A stretch of 64,000 nt of DNA, taken from NCBI GenBank assembly GCA_949126835.1, contig OX421498.1, forward strand, positions 34,727,299 to 34,791,298. Reading direction: 5' to 3'. Under the pieces are notes generated by a model. The model did no database searches. It was given only the letters and a program-made list of their open reading frames with translations, and was not told where the DNA came from. The position numbers and the translations under genes were made by a program. The DNA comes from Anisus vortex (taxonomy: Eukaryota; Mollusca; Gastropoda; Planorbidae). Below, piece by piece: positions 38,071 through 49,271 of the stretch (position 1 is its first letter; the number at the start of each line of letters is the position of its first letter).

Positions 38071-38245
38071 CAGGGGTTGGCAACCTTTTGTTAATGGTGT
38101 GCCAATGAAGAATTTCTAATTCATTCAGCCTGCCAACAGCCCTAAAAGTCAACCCACTCTTTTCTTGTAGAATATACTCTAATTGTCTTTTATGGAGTCT
38201 TGCGCATGCCCAGTGTGGCACGCGTGCCGTGGGTTGCGACACCTG
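38071..38245. mobile_element. Small hAT MITE (175 bp), copy A
   Basis: Ends CAGGGGTTGGCAACCTTTTG and GGGTTGCGACACCTG. Flanks ATGTAGTG and GTGTAGTA are a decayed 8-bp duplication. The orthologous insertion in copy B is 59495-59711, with better-preserved flanks. Confidence 0.7.
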
Positions 38246-38629
38246 GTGTAGTATATGCATGTGAGTCTGCTTGTCTGTGTGCATTTGACAACCTCTTTAG
38301 AAACAAGTTGTCACACTGACTACATCACGATGTGTGTCTTTATAACGCCAAGACGTGATAGTGTGATTACGGTAAGGTAACTATATACTAGGACTCGCAA
38401 GAAATAACTTATTACAATCAGATTTGAAAGTTCCTACTTTTTAAAGTGAATCAATAACATTGTCAACAACAAAAGGTTTATTCCCAGTCATTTATTGATT
38501 TAAACAAATTTGTAGACTATTGATCGTCTACTGAAAATATCGGTGTAACAAAAATCAATATCACTGAAAATCAAATAATATCATTGTGTATAAGTAGTTT
38601 CATTATGCATATATAAATCAATAATCCCT

Positions 38630-38648
38630 CCCCCCCCCCCCCCCCCCC
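38630..38648 (+). repeat. Poly-C tract (19 C)
   Basis: An uninterrupted C19 run, absent at the equivalent place in copy B (about 60090-60110). The minus strand could form G-quadruplex. Confidence 0.9.
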
Positions 38649-39162
38649 AGTTCAGTGAACTCTCATTTATCAATGGCATACCCTAAGCTTAATAAAGTCT
38701 TACAATTACCCCTTATTTATTGAATAAGAAAGTAAAAAACACTACTCTTTTGATGGACGTTCTATGCAATTGAATGTTAACTAGAAGAAGACCGGTTGCT
38801 CGTCCAGTATTAATTTCGATCTGATCATTAGCATTTGTTTTGATATGAAATTATTATCTCTAACTAAATCTTTTTAAAAAATATAGATTTAGGAACTAGA
38901 TCCTTGTTTGTATTACGTACATGTTAACATGTACAAAATATTTTCGGCATAATAATTTCTTTAGTCTCTAATGGACCGACCTCAGATCTATTCTTAAGTG
39001 CCAAAAGCTTTAATTATACCAAATATACCAATTTGCAATTAATGTTTGATGTATATTATAAATGCATGAAAATATTCTAGTTTAACCAAAAGGCCTATAG
39101 AAAAAAATATTGAAATAAAAATATATAGTTATACAAATGAAATATTGTTAGTTTATGCATCA

Positions 39163-39335
39163 TCAGGAAAAGTAAAAGTGTCACAATGAATGCAAAAGTG
39201 TCATCAGATATTTTAATGTGTAAAGTGTCACCAGAATTGTAAAAGTGCCATCACAAATGCAATAGTGTCATTAAAATGTAAAAGTGTCACTAGAAATGTA
39301 AAAGTGCCATTAGAAATGTAAAGGGTCATTAGTAA
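39163..39335 (+). repeat. Imperfect ~20-bp repeats 3' of the copy A GPCR
   Basis: Repeats of AAAGTGTCAT/AAAGTGCCAT separated by 8-12 bp of AAATGTA-type sequence, about 9 units. They lie just downstream of the GPCR stop on its transcribed strand, so they may be 3' UTR. Confidence 0.75.
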
Positions 39336-39455
39336 ATAAAACTACAACCTAGTTAACTACACAACTTTAACTTAAAATGTATAGATTATTTTTTGCAATA
39401 ACATCAAAATAGCTTGTTTTATCCGCAATCCAATGTTGTCTTAACAACCAATGTC

Positions 39456-40481
39456 TTAGCATCGTTTCTTTAAGAAAATATTCTTACAATTCTCTCGGAA
39501 TTTTGTGCCAACGCAGCAATAGATGACAAAATTGATTCCACTATTTATCAGTGTTAGAGTATCTATTAGATCACCTAGGGGATGATAAACGTCTTTGAAG
39601 AAGTTATCAATGAGCCCTGCTAGAAGTAGAAGGATGCCATGAGGTGTTTCTGTCACAATAAACATGATCACAACAACAAGTATCATCACTGATGTCTTCT
39701 TTGTTTGTTCGTACCACATGTTTGTGGATTTTACATTATTGGTGTTCAGTTTAGTTTTCCAATTCTGTCTTGCTTTCTTCATTTCTTTGATTAGCATTAC
39801 GCTAAAGATAGCCAGTAGCAGACATGGCAGTATCCTGATCACAACGGCAATGATCCAGAAGTTACACCTAGATAAGATCTGGTATTCTAAACTATCTTCC
39901 CTGATACCGACGTACCAATAAGTTTCATTGTTGTAAGTATATTCTTTAATTACATAGCCTACTGAATTTGGGATGGTCACAATCGTTACTGCTACAAATA
40001 CAAAGAAAATTGTCAATTTAGCTCTATATATGCTGCACACTGTAACCTCTTTGAAAGGATATCTTATGAAGATGTACCTAAAGACCGCTAGAGAAACTGT
40101 GAGCCAGTTTGACAAGGAGTGAGCAATAATACTAAAAATAGCGAAAAACATATTATAACGGGCATAAGCTAACGGTATGGTAAACGGACTGTAGTGATAG
40201 AGCAATATAATATAAGGTAAGTGAAACATCATGACTAGTGTATCTGAAATCGCCAGTCCAGTGAGCAAAATACTGACAGATGACACCATGTTCTTGCGCG
40301 TGAGTACGATGACGTTAAGTGTATTACCGATAACTCCCAACACACAGATAACCGGTGCAATATAAGAAAAGAAAGGCCTGTAGGCGACATCAAATCTAAC
40401 CCAAATACTTTCACAGCAGTTCTTGTAAGTCTCAGTGTTCAGACCGGTGGAGTTGATTGTGATATTGTCAATCACAGACAT
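39456..40481 (-). CDS. Rhodopsin-class neuropeptide GPCR, dmsr/myosuppressin-receptor-like, copy A
   Basis: Seven-transmembrane receptor of 341 aa in one uninterrupted ORF. Start at ATG 40481 (MSVIDNITINSTG); an upstream TTG extension is not needed, and this start gives the same length as copy B. N-glycosylation sites NIT and NST in the N-tail. TM1 has GVIGNTLNVIVL; TM2 has LTGLAISDTLV. TM3 ends in AVFRYIFIRYP, with FRY where most class A receptors have DRY. TM6 has ETPHGILLLLAG. TM7 has NSGINFVIYC in place of NPxxY. The FRY/WRY and NSxINF signatures are known from dmsr-1, myosuppressin and related FMRFamide-like peptide receptors, so the ligand is probably an RFamide-type peptide (inference). 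About 90% identical to copy B. Confidence 0.88.
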   Translation of the reverse strand: MSVIDNITINSTGLNTETYKNCCESIWVRFDVAYRPFFSYIAPVICVLGVIGNTLNVIVLTRKNMVSSVSILLTGLAISDTLVMMFHLPYIILLYHYSPFTIPLAYARYNMFFAIFSIIAHSLSNWLTVSLAVFRYIFIRYPFKEVTVCSIYRAKLTIFFVFVAVTIVTIPNSVGYVIKEYTYNNETYWYVGIREDSLEYQILSRCNFWIIAVVIRILPCLLLAIFSVMLIKEMKKARQNWKTKLNTNNVKSTNMWYEQTKKTSVMILVVVIMFIVTETPHGILLLLAGLIDNFFKDVYHPLGDLIDTLTLINSGINFVIYCCVGTKFRENCKNIFLKKRC

Positions 40482-41247
40482 GACACAATCTTGAGTCAAT
40501 ATTTTAATATAACATCAGAAAGTGAACACTTAAACACGCACAAGTCGACATTTTCATTTAACACATCTCTTTGCGTCTATATAAATCCTAGAAATATCAT
40601 AGTGCTGCTTTAATTCTAGCCAATTTATCAATATATTCAAGATAATAACTGGAGTTGGTTTCCATAGAGAATGCCTTGCATTTAAAATTAAAACTGCATT
40701 TTTGTTCACACATTAACGAACAATCGTAGCTATAACATAATTCTTAAATGTAATATTAAAAACACTAGAACTATTTTAACACTGCATAAATTAAACTTAC
40801 TCGTAGACGAGTAGGATATAAAAAGAAATAAAATCCAAAGAATTTAACGAATTTTCACATTAGTGGCGACACTGTAATGAAAACAAAATTTTTGTTTTTT
40901 TAGTTTTATCAAAAAACACAATTTACTTCTGCTTGACATGCGGTTGTGAACTAATTTGTGAAATGACGATAAAGCCTGGTGCCATTTCAGTTTATTTTTC
41001 CAGCTCGACCAATAACTATAGTATGAATAACTTACAGAGAATGTATTTTCTATCTGATTAAGTTTAGAAAGAGATGATAAAAGTGCAGTTGCCACGGACG
41101 AAATAAGTTTAAAGATTTACCCTCTTCTCTTTTATTTAGTTCTGGCTCATCTTATTTTTTCTTTGCATGCTTATTTTTTTCTATTACGTAAATATATCTT
41201 TCGTGCCTCCATTTTATTTATATAATCGTTCTCTACTCTACCTTACG

Positions 41248-41364
41248 ACCTCTCTCTCTCTCTCTCTCTCTTTCTTTAATCTTTCTTGTCTCCATTTTAT
41301 TTCTATAATCGTTGTCTTCTCTACCTATCGACCACTCCCTCTCTCTCTCTCACTCTCTCTCTCT
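41248..41364 (+). repeat. Two (CT)n microsatellites
   Basis: CTCTCT runs at about 41250-41270 and 41338-41364, separated by a direct repeat of TTTAATCTTTC..CCATTTTATT..TAATCGTT sequence. The corresponding tract in copy B is at 63085-63146. Confidence 0.85.
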
Positions 41365-41713
41365 TTAATCTTTCCAGCCCCCATATTTGTATCTTGTTCA
41401 CTACCTTTGAATGTAATGGAAAAAAACAATCCAATATAACATCCAAAGAGTTAGGTTATTCCTACATTTGTAAATGGCAGGAACAATGATAAAAAGAATA
41501 GAAATCATGGCATCTGCTTCACACAAACTAGATATAAAGAAACGCCAGCACGCGAAAAAAAATAAAATTATATAATTATATTTAGACTTTTATTTAAGGA
41601 CAGGACATGACAGGAAGATGCAGCACATGTTCTGTAACATATACATTCGAATCAGTGAAACCTGCCATAGTGGCATAACTCCAGAAATTGCATAACATGT
41701 GCCTCAGACTAGG

Positions 41714-42607
41714 CTGAAGAGATTTCTTCCAAAACAGCTGCAGGGTTAATGTCTGGTTCACACCCATTTCTTGGCACACATCTAATCTAAAATAATTGTT
41801 AGGGATTACAGTTTTTTTTTTTTGTTTTTTGTTTTTTTGTAGATTTCGGATTTTTCACATTTGTTTCAAAACGTATTTTCAACGAAAATTGAGACTGTTC
41901 TGTATCAGCATTTTTGAAAATGACACTGTGTTATGACTGAAATATATCATCTTACACCGAGTTTAAGTAAATACATTTTTTTCGGAAAGAAAAGAGAAAT
42001 AAAAAAAACACAAGAAAGAAACAGAAGCAATAAGCTCAGTTTATTGAATATAACATCATTGAAACTTCAATAGACTATTTTTACTATTTCATAGTTTCAT
42101 CCATTTTATCCCTAATGCACTTTTGTTGAGAATTTCACAAGTTTACATTTATTAGACGTAAACTTTAGAAACAACGATTGGCGTTGCAAATACATTGCCG
42201 ATAGATATTTTATTTATCCATAGAATGCTGAACAAACCTTTTTAAACTAAAACATTTATGCAATAAATGAATATATTTATAACAAACAATGCACACGACA
42301 TGATGGAAATAAATTAATCAGAAGAAAAAAAATATATAACTAATTAAATTCCTGTATAAAGTTAATTGATAAAAAATATATATTTTAGATTCAGATTTGA
42401 AAATGTTTACATATTTCTTATTGTATTTTTCATCGTAAAAAAATGTTTACACTTTATAAGAAAATAACAAAGTAATAGAGAAATCTTAGTTTATTTCATG
42501 CCCATATAAATACATTTCTTTATAAAATTATAGGCTAAATCAATAGATTTATGCGAGAAGGTAGCGTGATATATACATATATCAAACAACTTAACATCGT
42601 ATACAGC
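41714..42607. other. AT-rich spacer; no gene seen
   Basis: Poly-T run near 41812-41840, otherwise simple AT-rich sequence. No supported ORF. Confidence 0.4.
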
Positions 42608-44059
42608 TCAACCGGAATAACCAACCCCACTTATATTAAGTCTAGGCTTTAAACTTCCACTATGGACAAGCTCAGTAGAATACGCTCTAGTATAATATCC
42701 CACACAGTGGACATAGGCGCCACTACTTCCTGTACATGTACATGTAGTATCATATCCCACACAGTGGACTTAGGCGTCACTACTTTTTGGACATGTACAT
42801 GTAGTATCATATCCCACACAGTGGACTTAGGCGTCACTACTTCCTGGACATGTATATGTAGTATCATATCCCACACAGTGGACATAGGCGCTACTACTTC
42901 CTGGACATGTACATGTAGTATCATATCCCACACAGTGGACTTAGGCGTCACTACTTCCTGGACATGTATATGTAGTATCATATCCCACACAGTGGACATA
43001 GGCGCTACTACTTCCTGGACATGTACATGTAGTATCATATCCCACACAGTGGACATAGGCGGCACTACTTCCTGGACATGTACATGTAGTATCATATCCC
43101 ACACAGTGGACATAGGCGGCACTACTTTCTGGACATGTACATGTAGTATCATATCCCACACAGTGGACATAGGCGGCACTACTTCCTGGACATGTACATG
43201 TAGTATCATATCCCACACAGTGGACATAGGCGGCACTACTTTCTGGACATGTACATGTAGTATAGGTAAACTTGTTATTTCCGCTCACTTTGTATTTGTG
43301 CTTCCATCGACCAACACTGACCTGTTTAGAACACCCATGAGGATGTGACATTAAAAAGTTTAACTTATCAATATCTCTAGTGTGTTTGTATTTACTGTGG
43401 ACATTATACCACAAATCAAAATAACCTTTCCACATCGTCTCCAGTTTAGTCCCCAGATCCTTGTCACAAGTCACGCACCGTAACCCACACACGTCATACT
43501 CAATATTGACATAATCAACACAGACCTTATCAACACCAACAAGTTCTCTACCATCGCTATCGTAAAACAATCTCAAGAACGCGTGGCTTGCCTCAACATC
43601 ATCAAAAACCACAAAATAAACAACAACATGTGTGGCTGTAGCAACATGAACCTCCCTCCGCTCATTGCTGGGTGATTCAGAACTTTGCCAATTTGTACAC
43701 CAACATTTCTTGTGTTCTTTCCAAGGTACGCTTAAATTTGTATTAACTCCATCTGTAAACTTGATAACGTTTTGCATCCTTCCAGTACCTAACCTCAAAT
43801 TTGTTGATTTTATCATGTAAAAGGGATATGGAAAGTTTGTCTTAGGCCAAACCGCTGGTCTTCCTACACTGGTCATTCTAACATTTACTCTAACTGTAAG
43901 GTCAGCTACGGCTTTGATGTAAAGTTCAAGAAGATGTTTTAATGAGAATCTTCCAACAGGTATAAACTCTTTATGACCTGGATTCTTGATACAGCATTTA
44001 CGATGTTTATGCAAATCCGATTCTCCCCCTTCCCTGAGAGACCTGAGTTTTATGGTCAC
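42608..44059 (-). pseudogene. Trypsin-fold-like protease homologue (gastropod-type), last exon, interrupted by stop codons in a repeat
   Basis: The exon starts after a TGTACAG acceptor at 44060 and is open from 44059 to TAA at 42943-42941 (about 372 residues). Read in the same frame it continues to TGA at 42610-42608, ending ELVHSGSLKPRLNISGVGYS. Protease-like marks: HVATATHVVVYF near residue 144 (possible catalytic His), CDKDL at 198-202 (possible Asp), SHPHGCSKQVSVGRW at 238-252 (substrate-pocket-like HPHG), then TCTCPESSAA/TCTCPGSSAA (possible GxSGA-type serine) and the HSG near the C-terminus. I infer a serine-protease fold from this order; no database match was available. The serine segment is a 57-bp tandem repeat, three units of which contain TAA in place of TAT. 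Upstream exons were not found. It could be a pseudogene or a truncated product. Confidence 0.55.
42692..43261 (-). repeat. 57-bp coding minisatellite, 10 units
   Basis: Units start at 42692, 42749, 42806, 42863, 42920, 42977, 43034, 43091, 43148 and 43205. On the minus strand each encodes 19 residues of type YDTTCTCPGSSAAYVHCVG. All units keep the frame. Units at 42749, 42806 and 42920 carry TTAGG for ATAGG on plus, making a stop on minus. Each unit contains ACATGTACATGT, a palindrome. Confidence 0.95.
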
Positions 44060-44293
44060 CTGTACAGGTAAATATAATAATGTTAAAATTTATGAAAAAA
44101 AATATAATAGCTATCGTAGTTATACATTTTTTTTCTTTAAATACTTTATATTTCAATACACACAGACCCTGAGGCTCGTAGCCTTTTAAGATTATTAAAA
44201 GATGCACATACACAGTGCATGGGTTCATACTTTTATTCGATTTTCAAAGCGGATTAATAATTTGTTTTCAAATAGATTTTTTACAATAATTTA
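44060..44293. other. Upstream intron-like flank of the protease-like exon
   Basis: AT-rich with a pyrimidine-poor tract before the acceptor. No earlier exon recognised. Confidence 0.35.
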
Positions 44294-45510
44294 CCGTATA
44301 TAATCGCGAATAAGTCGCACCTGTGTATAAGTCGCACCCCTAGTTTAAGAATTTGTTTCTTATATGTTGTCATTGACTCGCACATAAGTCGCACCCCAAC
44401 TTCCCGGGTTACACTACCTTTTATTATCTCGAAAATGCATTCCTTTGAAACATACAAGTTACTAAATTTTCACCCTAATTTGGAAACTGTCCTTGAAAAA
44501 TGGTTTTAATCGTGCATAAGACAAACATAATCAAATAAAGGCAGGGCTTCATTTATTTTAGACAACCGATCAATAGACCTACAGACATTAATGAGATGGA
44601 GAAAGTAAGTTATCTGTTTCTTCATCTTAGTCCCTGTCCCTACTCAAGTTCCTATCCCTATAGTAACACTACACACAAAAAAGTCTTTGAAGTTCGTCAT
44701 TAGACTCAATGTCACCTACACTGGAGACTGGGAGGCGCCGGCATTTATGACGTGCTATACATGTGTCCTAATTACAATTAGCATCGTTTGTAATGCTTTT
44801 AAGTGCGTCAGCGCGACCGACAAATAATAAGCGGTGTTTTTGTTTTTCAACTCTTAAATGCAACTAATGAAAAATAAAACACACTATTGACATTTCACGC
44901 GTCCATCTGCCGATCGTAGTTTTGGAGACATTGCCTAGACATGGCGCGGTTTTATCGGAATGCTCAACGCAGCCTTATTAGTAGGCTGTTATATAGCCTA
45001 TAGCCTATAAGCCTAGACCTTAAGTACTAAATAAAACGCATCTTACGCTTATTGGCCTACCTATATTTTAGGCCTAGATAGGCTTTCACACATTTATAAT
45101 TCTTTCCATACTATAATTTGCGTTAAAAAAAACTACAAAAAAATGCGCTTTTAAACTTACGCTACGTTTCGGCAATACAAATTGGTCCAAACGTTCAAAA
45201 GAAAAGCTGGGGGGGGGGGGGGGGGGGTCTGAAAAACCTAAAATATTTTTCGATTTCGATTTCAGTTATATGAAGATAGTAATATGTACACCTACGAAAG
45301 TTTTCTAAATGTAAAATGTATGCCTACACACATCCTAATAATTCAACATAACCCCAATCAACTATACGGGTTATGTTGGCAACTTTATGACAGAGTAGTG
45401 ATGTTTTTCGAACTTTTCAAAAACAGTGTTTTGTTTGTATATGTCGCACCCCTACTTTTTGTCCAGATTTTCGGTAAAAAAAAGTGCGACTTATAAGCAA
45501 TTATATACGG
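44294..45510. mobile_element. Pogo/Tc1-mariner-like non-autonomous element (1217 bp)
   Basis: 27-bp inverted ends start CCGTATATAATCGCGAATAA (24/27 matching), flanked by TA at 44292-44293 and 45511-45512. Subterminal AAGTCGCACC repeats occur near both ends. No transposase ORF. A G19 run is at 45209-45227. 44530-45130 is homologous to 27596-28030 in the hAT element. Confidence 0.72.
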
Positions 45511-45683
45511 TAAATGCTTTCCACTTATACTTGTTCGCCCTTCGTGATAACCACATTTCCATAATATGCTTCCTTGTGACTTTTTTGAGGTAGCTTCTGA
45601 CTCAGCATATCCGGCGAAATTTTGCTCTTAAGCTTTTTTTTTTCAAGTGCTGCGTTTGTCAAGTTGCATTCAATGTTCTAGGC

Positions 45684-47423
45684 CAGAGGTTTCCAGCCTG
45701 TATGTTGATACCCCTATTGGGGGTCAAACGACCATTTCACGGGGGTCGCCTAAGACCCTCAGATATTGTTCTGAGAGAAACCGAGACACCGCCCCTGAGA
45801 TGCATCCACATACGATTACCAGATGGCATGATAATATCGCGTAAACCCCATCACATACTTCCGTATTAATAAAGGTATATGGGACATAATTTAAACTACG
45901 TATGTTGAACAGTCACACATATATTGAGAGTTGCTCTGTTAAAATCAGCTTTTGTGTTGAAAGCAGCCGTGTTGACGGTAATGCGAAACTTCTTGAACAT
46001 ATTGGAACTTAGTATAGATGCTCTTCGGTATGAATGTAAAGGTTTGTTATTGAATCGAGTCACCGAAAGTAATCGGAACTCACCATATAATCATAATCAT
46101 ACATCGGCAAATATTTGCAACAAAGACGTTGCCACAAGAACTATGGAAAGTAATTTAAAGCGTCATAAGTTGTGTTAATTCTGTAAAGGCGCTAATAATT
46201 AATTGTTCAAGGTTCAGCGCCCTCACATGGGGAAAGGGGACAGAGGGGGCATTTGCCCGGGGGCGACACATCTAGGGGCGACAAATATAGTCTAAATATA
46301 GCACTAAACAAAGAAGTTACAGTAGCCTACGCAAGAGGGCGTCGCTGAAACTTTTGCCCTGAGGTGCTAAAAAAACTTGTGTGGGCTCTGGGTCAGGCAC
46401 ATAGTCACTTCTGAGTGGTCACGTGTAAGTGACCTTTTATTTGCTTTAAAACAGCTTTCGTGTTCGATAAAATAAGTTCACAAGTGTAAGTTGAATCAAA
46501 GCTGAAAGTAGAGCGAGTGCCTAACATTTGAGAATAGCAAACGACTTTCCTACGCAGATTACCTCCAGATTACTTCCGCAAATTGTCACATTTCGATGTT
46601 CATTTTTGTTTACATTTTTAAAAATAACCAATGACTTTTCACTAAAAAAAAGATCAACTAATTTAATTCATAATTGTAGTTAAATGATTTTCAATTGATT
46701 TCACTGCAAGATTTGCCCAGTTTCAACGCAAATCCATTCCAGTGGTCTAACAGTTCATGTGCCTGTAAATGTAAGCTCAACGCACTGAAATGTGTCGCTA
46801 TGCCATTCAAAAATTTTGGCTTAAACAGTCGGTTCTCTTCGTTTAAAATTTGTGTTTTTTTTAAATCAAGAAATACCTTAATGGCTTCCAGACAAGAAAA
46901 GAATCTATCCAAGACTTTACTTTGACTAAGCCAAAGAACATTGTGTGCAGCTCAGCAGACGTTAACTATGCTGACGTACGTTGCTTTAATTTACATCAAC
47001 AAATCTCCATCTTGGATGCCTCTCGCGTGTTATTGAAAATCTGTCTGGCACGCGTTTCTTAGGTTGCCTACCCCTGGTCTAAATACAGAAGCAGACTTAT
47101 TGTGGAAGATGCTCTTCGATGTGCTCTTGCAAAGACTGACCTGAAAGAGTGCAATCTCAAACTTATATATAGCTTTGACGTTCGTTTTGTAATAAGAAAT
47201 ATATATTTCACAATGTATAATTACATATTTCTTGTGATTAAATCACTTTGCTTTAATTATGTTCAACTTGTAGCAACGAAAATACATTCTACATATCAGA
47301 TATTTACATTTAAATTCATAACAGTTGCACATTACAATTATATGGTAGCGACAACAATAATTTTATGGGTTGGGGGTCTCCACAGATGAGTTGTCGCGGC
47401 ATTAAGAAGGTTGGGAACCACTG
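45684..47423 (-). mobile_element. hAT element (1740 bp), degenerate, with perfect 8-bp TSD
   Basis: Ends CAGAGGTTTCCAGCCTGTAT and GGTTGGGAACCACTG. The duplication TTCTAGGC stands at 45676-45683 and 47424-47431. On the minus strand 46912-46691 gives FLDLKKTQILNEENRLF, then FLNGIATHFSALSLHLQAHE, resembling the ITxHLNxLNLxLQG region of ZBED5/GTF2IRD2-type hAT transposases. Other frames are broken. Its right half is also in copy A (34178-35434). Confidence 0.75.
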
Positions 47424-48055
47424 TTCTAGGCAATCAACCAGTATGTGTGGCAACTCTATATTTTCTTTTCGTCCTTTTTTCCCCTTTTGTTTTTTTTTCT
47501 TTTCTTAACTTATTTCTACGTTTGCGCATAAACTGATTGCGCTGCACTTCCCGGAATGGTCAGTGGCTAGTACTTTGCATTAGTACGATTTTGTCTTTCA
47601 CCATGCCTAGCATTACAAACAGTAATTTTAATTAAGTAATTTATTTTTTCTGGCATTATTTTTCAAATGACCAGCCCACCGAGCATGAATTTCATCAGTT
47701 GGATTGGTGTGTTTGGAATTTCTACCTTGAGCAAAACTTTTGTGACTCGTCTCGTCTTCCTATCTAATTTTAGCAGGCTTTGTAGGCATCTATCTTAAAA
47801 GTGATACATACTTTTGAGTGCTTGCAATAAGATGTACATTTTAGCAAATTTGGTTTGTAGTATTAACTATTAACGGGTTGGTATAACTTTACAATTATGG
47901 CTGCACTCTCTCTTCTTTCTTAGACATTTTCCTAAATGCTTTTATTCAACAAAACACGAAATTTAATAAGCTTGGATGCTTTATATTGAAATTAAAACTA
48001 GTATATGTAAATTTAAGTACCATTCAGACTAAACTGATCATAAGGCTGGTGAAGC

Positions 48056-48271
48056 AGTTTCTGTGGCCACGACATACAAAGGGATATGTGGCCAAAACAA
48101 TGCCCAGCCGCCTTTACTTTACCCTAACTAAAGTCAGGTACCCATCAGAGCTGGGTAGACTCAGGGGCACCCTCCATGTCCCGGTAAAGATATCCTAGCC
48201 TGCACCAGGATTCGAACCCAGAACTTTTGGATCGCCAGTCGAACGCGCTGCCGCTCCGCCACTGTACCCAT
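48056..48271 (-). mobile_element. SINE (family A), copy B orthologue
   Basis: Reverse copy with CCGCCACTGTACCC at the head, GGATTCGAACCCAGAACTTT, CCTAGCCTGCACC and CTGGGTAGACTCAGGGGCAC. It is slightly longer than the copy A orthologue, which lacks the CCTAGCCTGCACC segment. Confidence 0.82.
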
Positions 48272-48817
48272 AACTAGTATACTGCAGTTTAAAACATGCA
48301 CACTGGGATAGAACAATTGTAGCTTTCACTCCAATTCTTTTGGCGGTTGACTAGGGTTTGATTTTTAAGGCCAGCGGGAACTCACTTCGTTCTGAGAGTG
48401 ATAAACAGTCTGCAGCAGTTTTCCAAGTTTGGTTAACCTGTCCTGATACCATTCAAAAGTTCTCAATAATAATATTAATTCAAAAACCAACTCCTTGACT
48501 GTTTAATAAATGAAGAAATTTTCAAGAGTGAGGCGTTTATAGCCTAATTAGATTTTAGTCAACGAAGAAAAATAAACAGTCGTGTCCCGACAATTAAAGT
48601 ATTTTAAAATATAAACTCTGTCGAGGGATTAATAAAAGGGTGTTTTAAACTATGTATGCACTGTAACCTAACACAACCAATAAGTTCATCATCAGCTGGC
48701 TGGTCATCATTTTGGCCAGTAGCAGTATCTTGACCACCTTAAATGTAAACAGATTTTGTTTGTAGGCCTACAGATATATTATAACCATACAACAAACAAT
48801 TTTTTTTTATAAATTCC

Positions 48818-49271
48818 TGTTGATGTCCTATTATTATTATTGGACTATCAAACATTACCACCAGTCTTCTCAGAGTATTTGAGTTGCAGTAGCTGAATTA
48901 TTTGATTGATTTGAACATCAAAATGGACGACATCACCACAATATAAATTCCAAACTTGTAAATAATAAATGAACGACTTGTTGCAGCATATTATTTAATA
49001 ACAATTCATTAACAGTTGACACTTCACATCCAATGAACAAATATAGCTTTATAGTATCAACATAATACACAATTTTATTTATTTCTCCTGAGTCTAAAAT
49101 ACTGCCTGCGTTCCTTGTGAGTTATGAGAAAGACTGCCGACCGCATGGACCGTCACTTAACTATATCTACTTCCGATATAGGTTTTCTTAATATCCAAAA
49201 ATGGGTTTTATTTCGACTTTTTAATTATTAATATAGCTACTACCTATATATTATTTTATGGCTTCATAGCA
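48818..49271 (-). repeat. 3' LTR
   Basis: 454 bp, TG..CA ends, identical to 55671-56124 as far as I could compare. It contains AATATAAATT and AATAATAAATGAA stretches usable as promoter or polyadenylation signals. Confidence 0.93.

Larger units (their letters stand above)
34178..41713. repeat. Segmental duplication, copy A
   Basis: Homologous in direct orientation to 46187-63470. It begins at CTAATAATTAATTGTTCAAG inside a hAT remnant and ends at CATAACATGTGCCTCAGAC. Shared blocks in order: hAT right half, SINE family A, small-gene remnants, hAT MITE, roughly 20-bp repeats, GPCR, CT-repeat. Copy A is about 7.5 kb and contains none of the large insertions of copy B. Confidence 0.9.

Noticed and set aside
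40482..40499. N-terminal extension of the copy A GPCR (starting at TTG)
   Set aside because: No ATG there; the ATG at 40481 gives the same length as copy B.
42692..43261. Tandem arrays as a CRISPR locus
   Set aside because: Head-to-tail repeats with no unique spacers, in an intron-bearing eukaryotic genome.
42662..43348. Plus-strand 228-codon ORF over the 57-bp array
   Set aside because: It is the complement of the minus-strand protease-like exon; the minus frame continues into non-repeat coding-like sequence on both sides.
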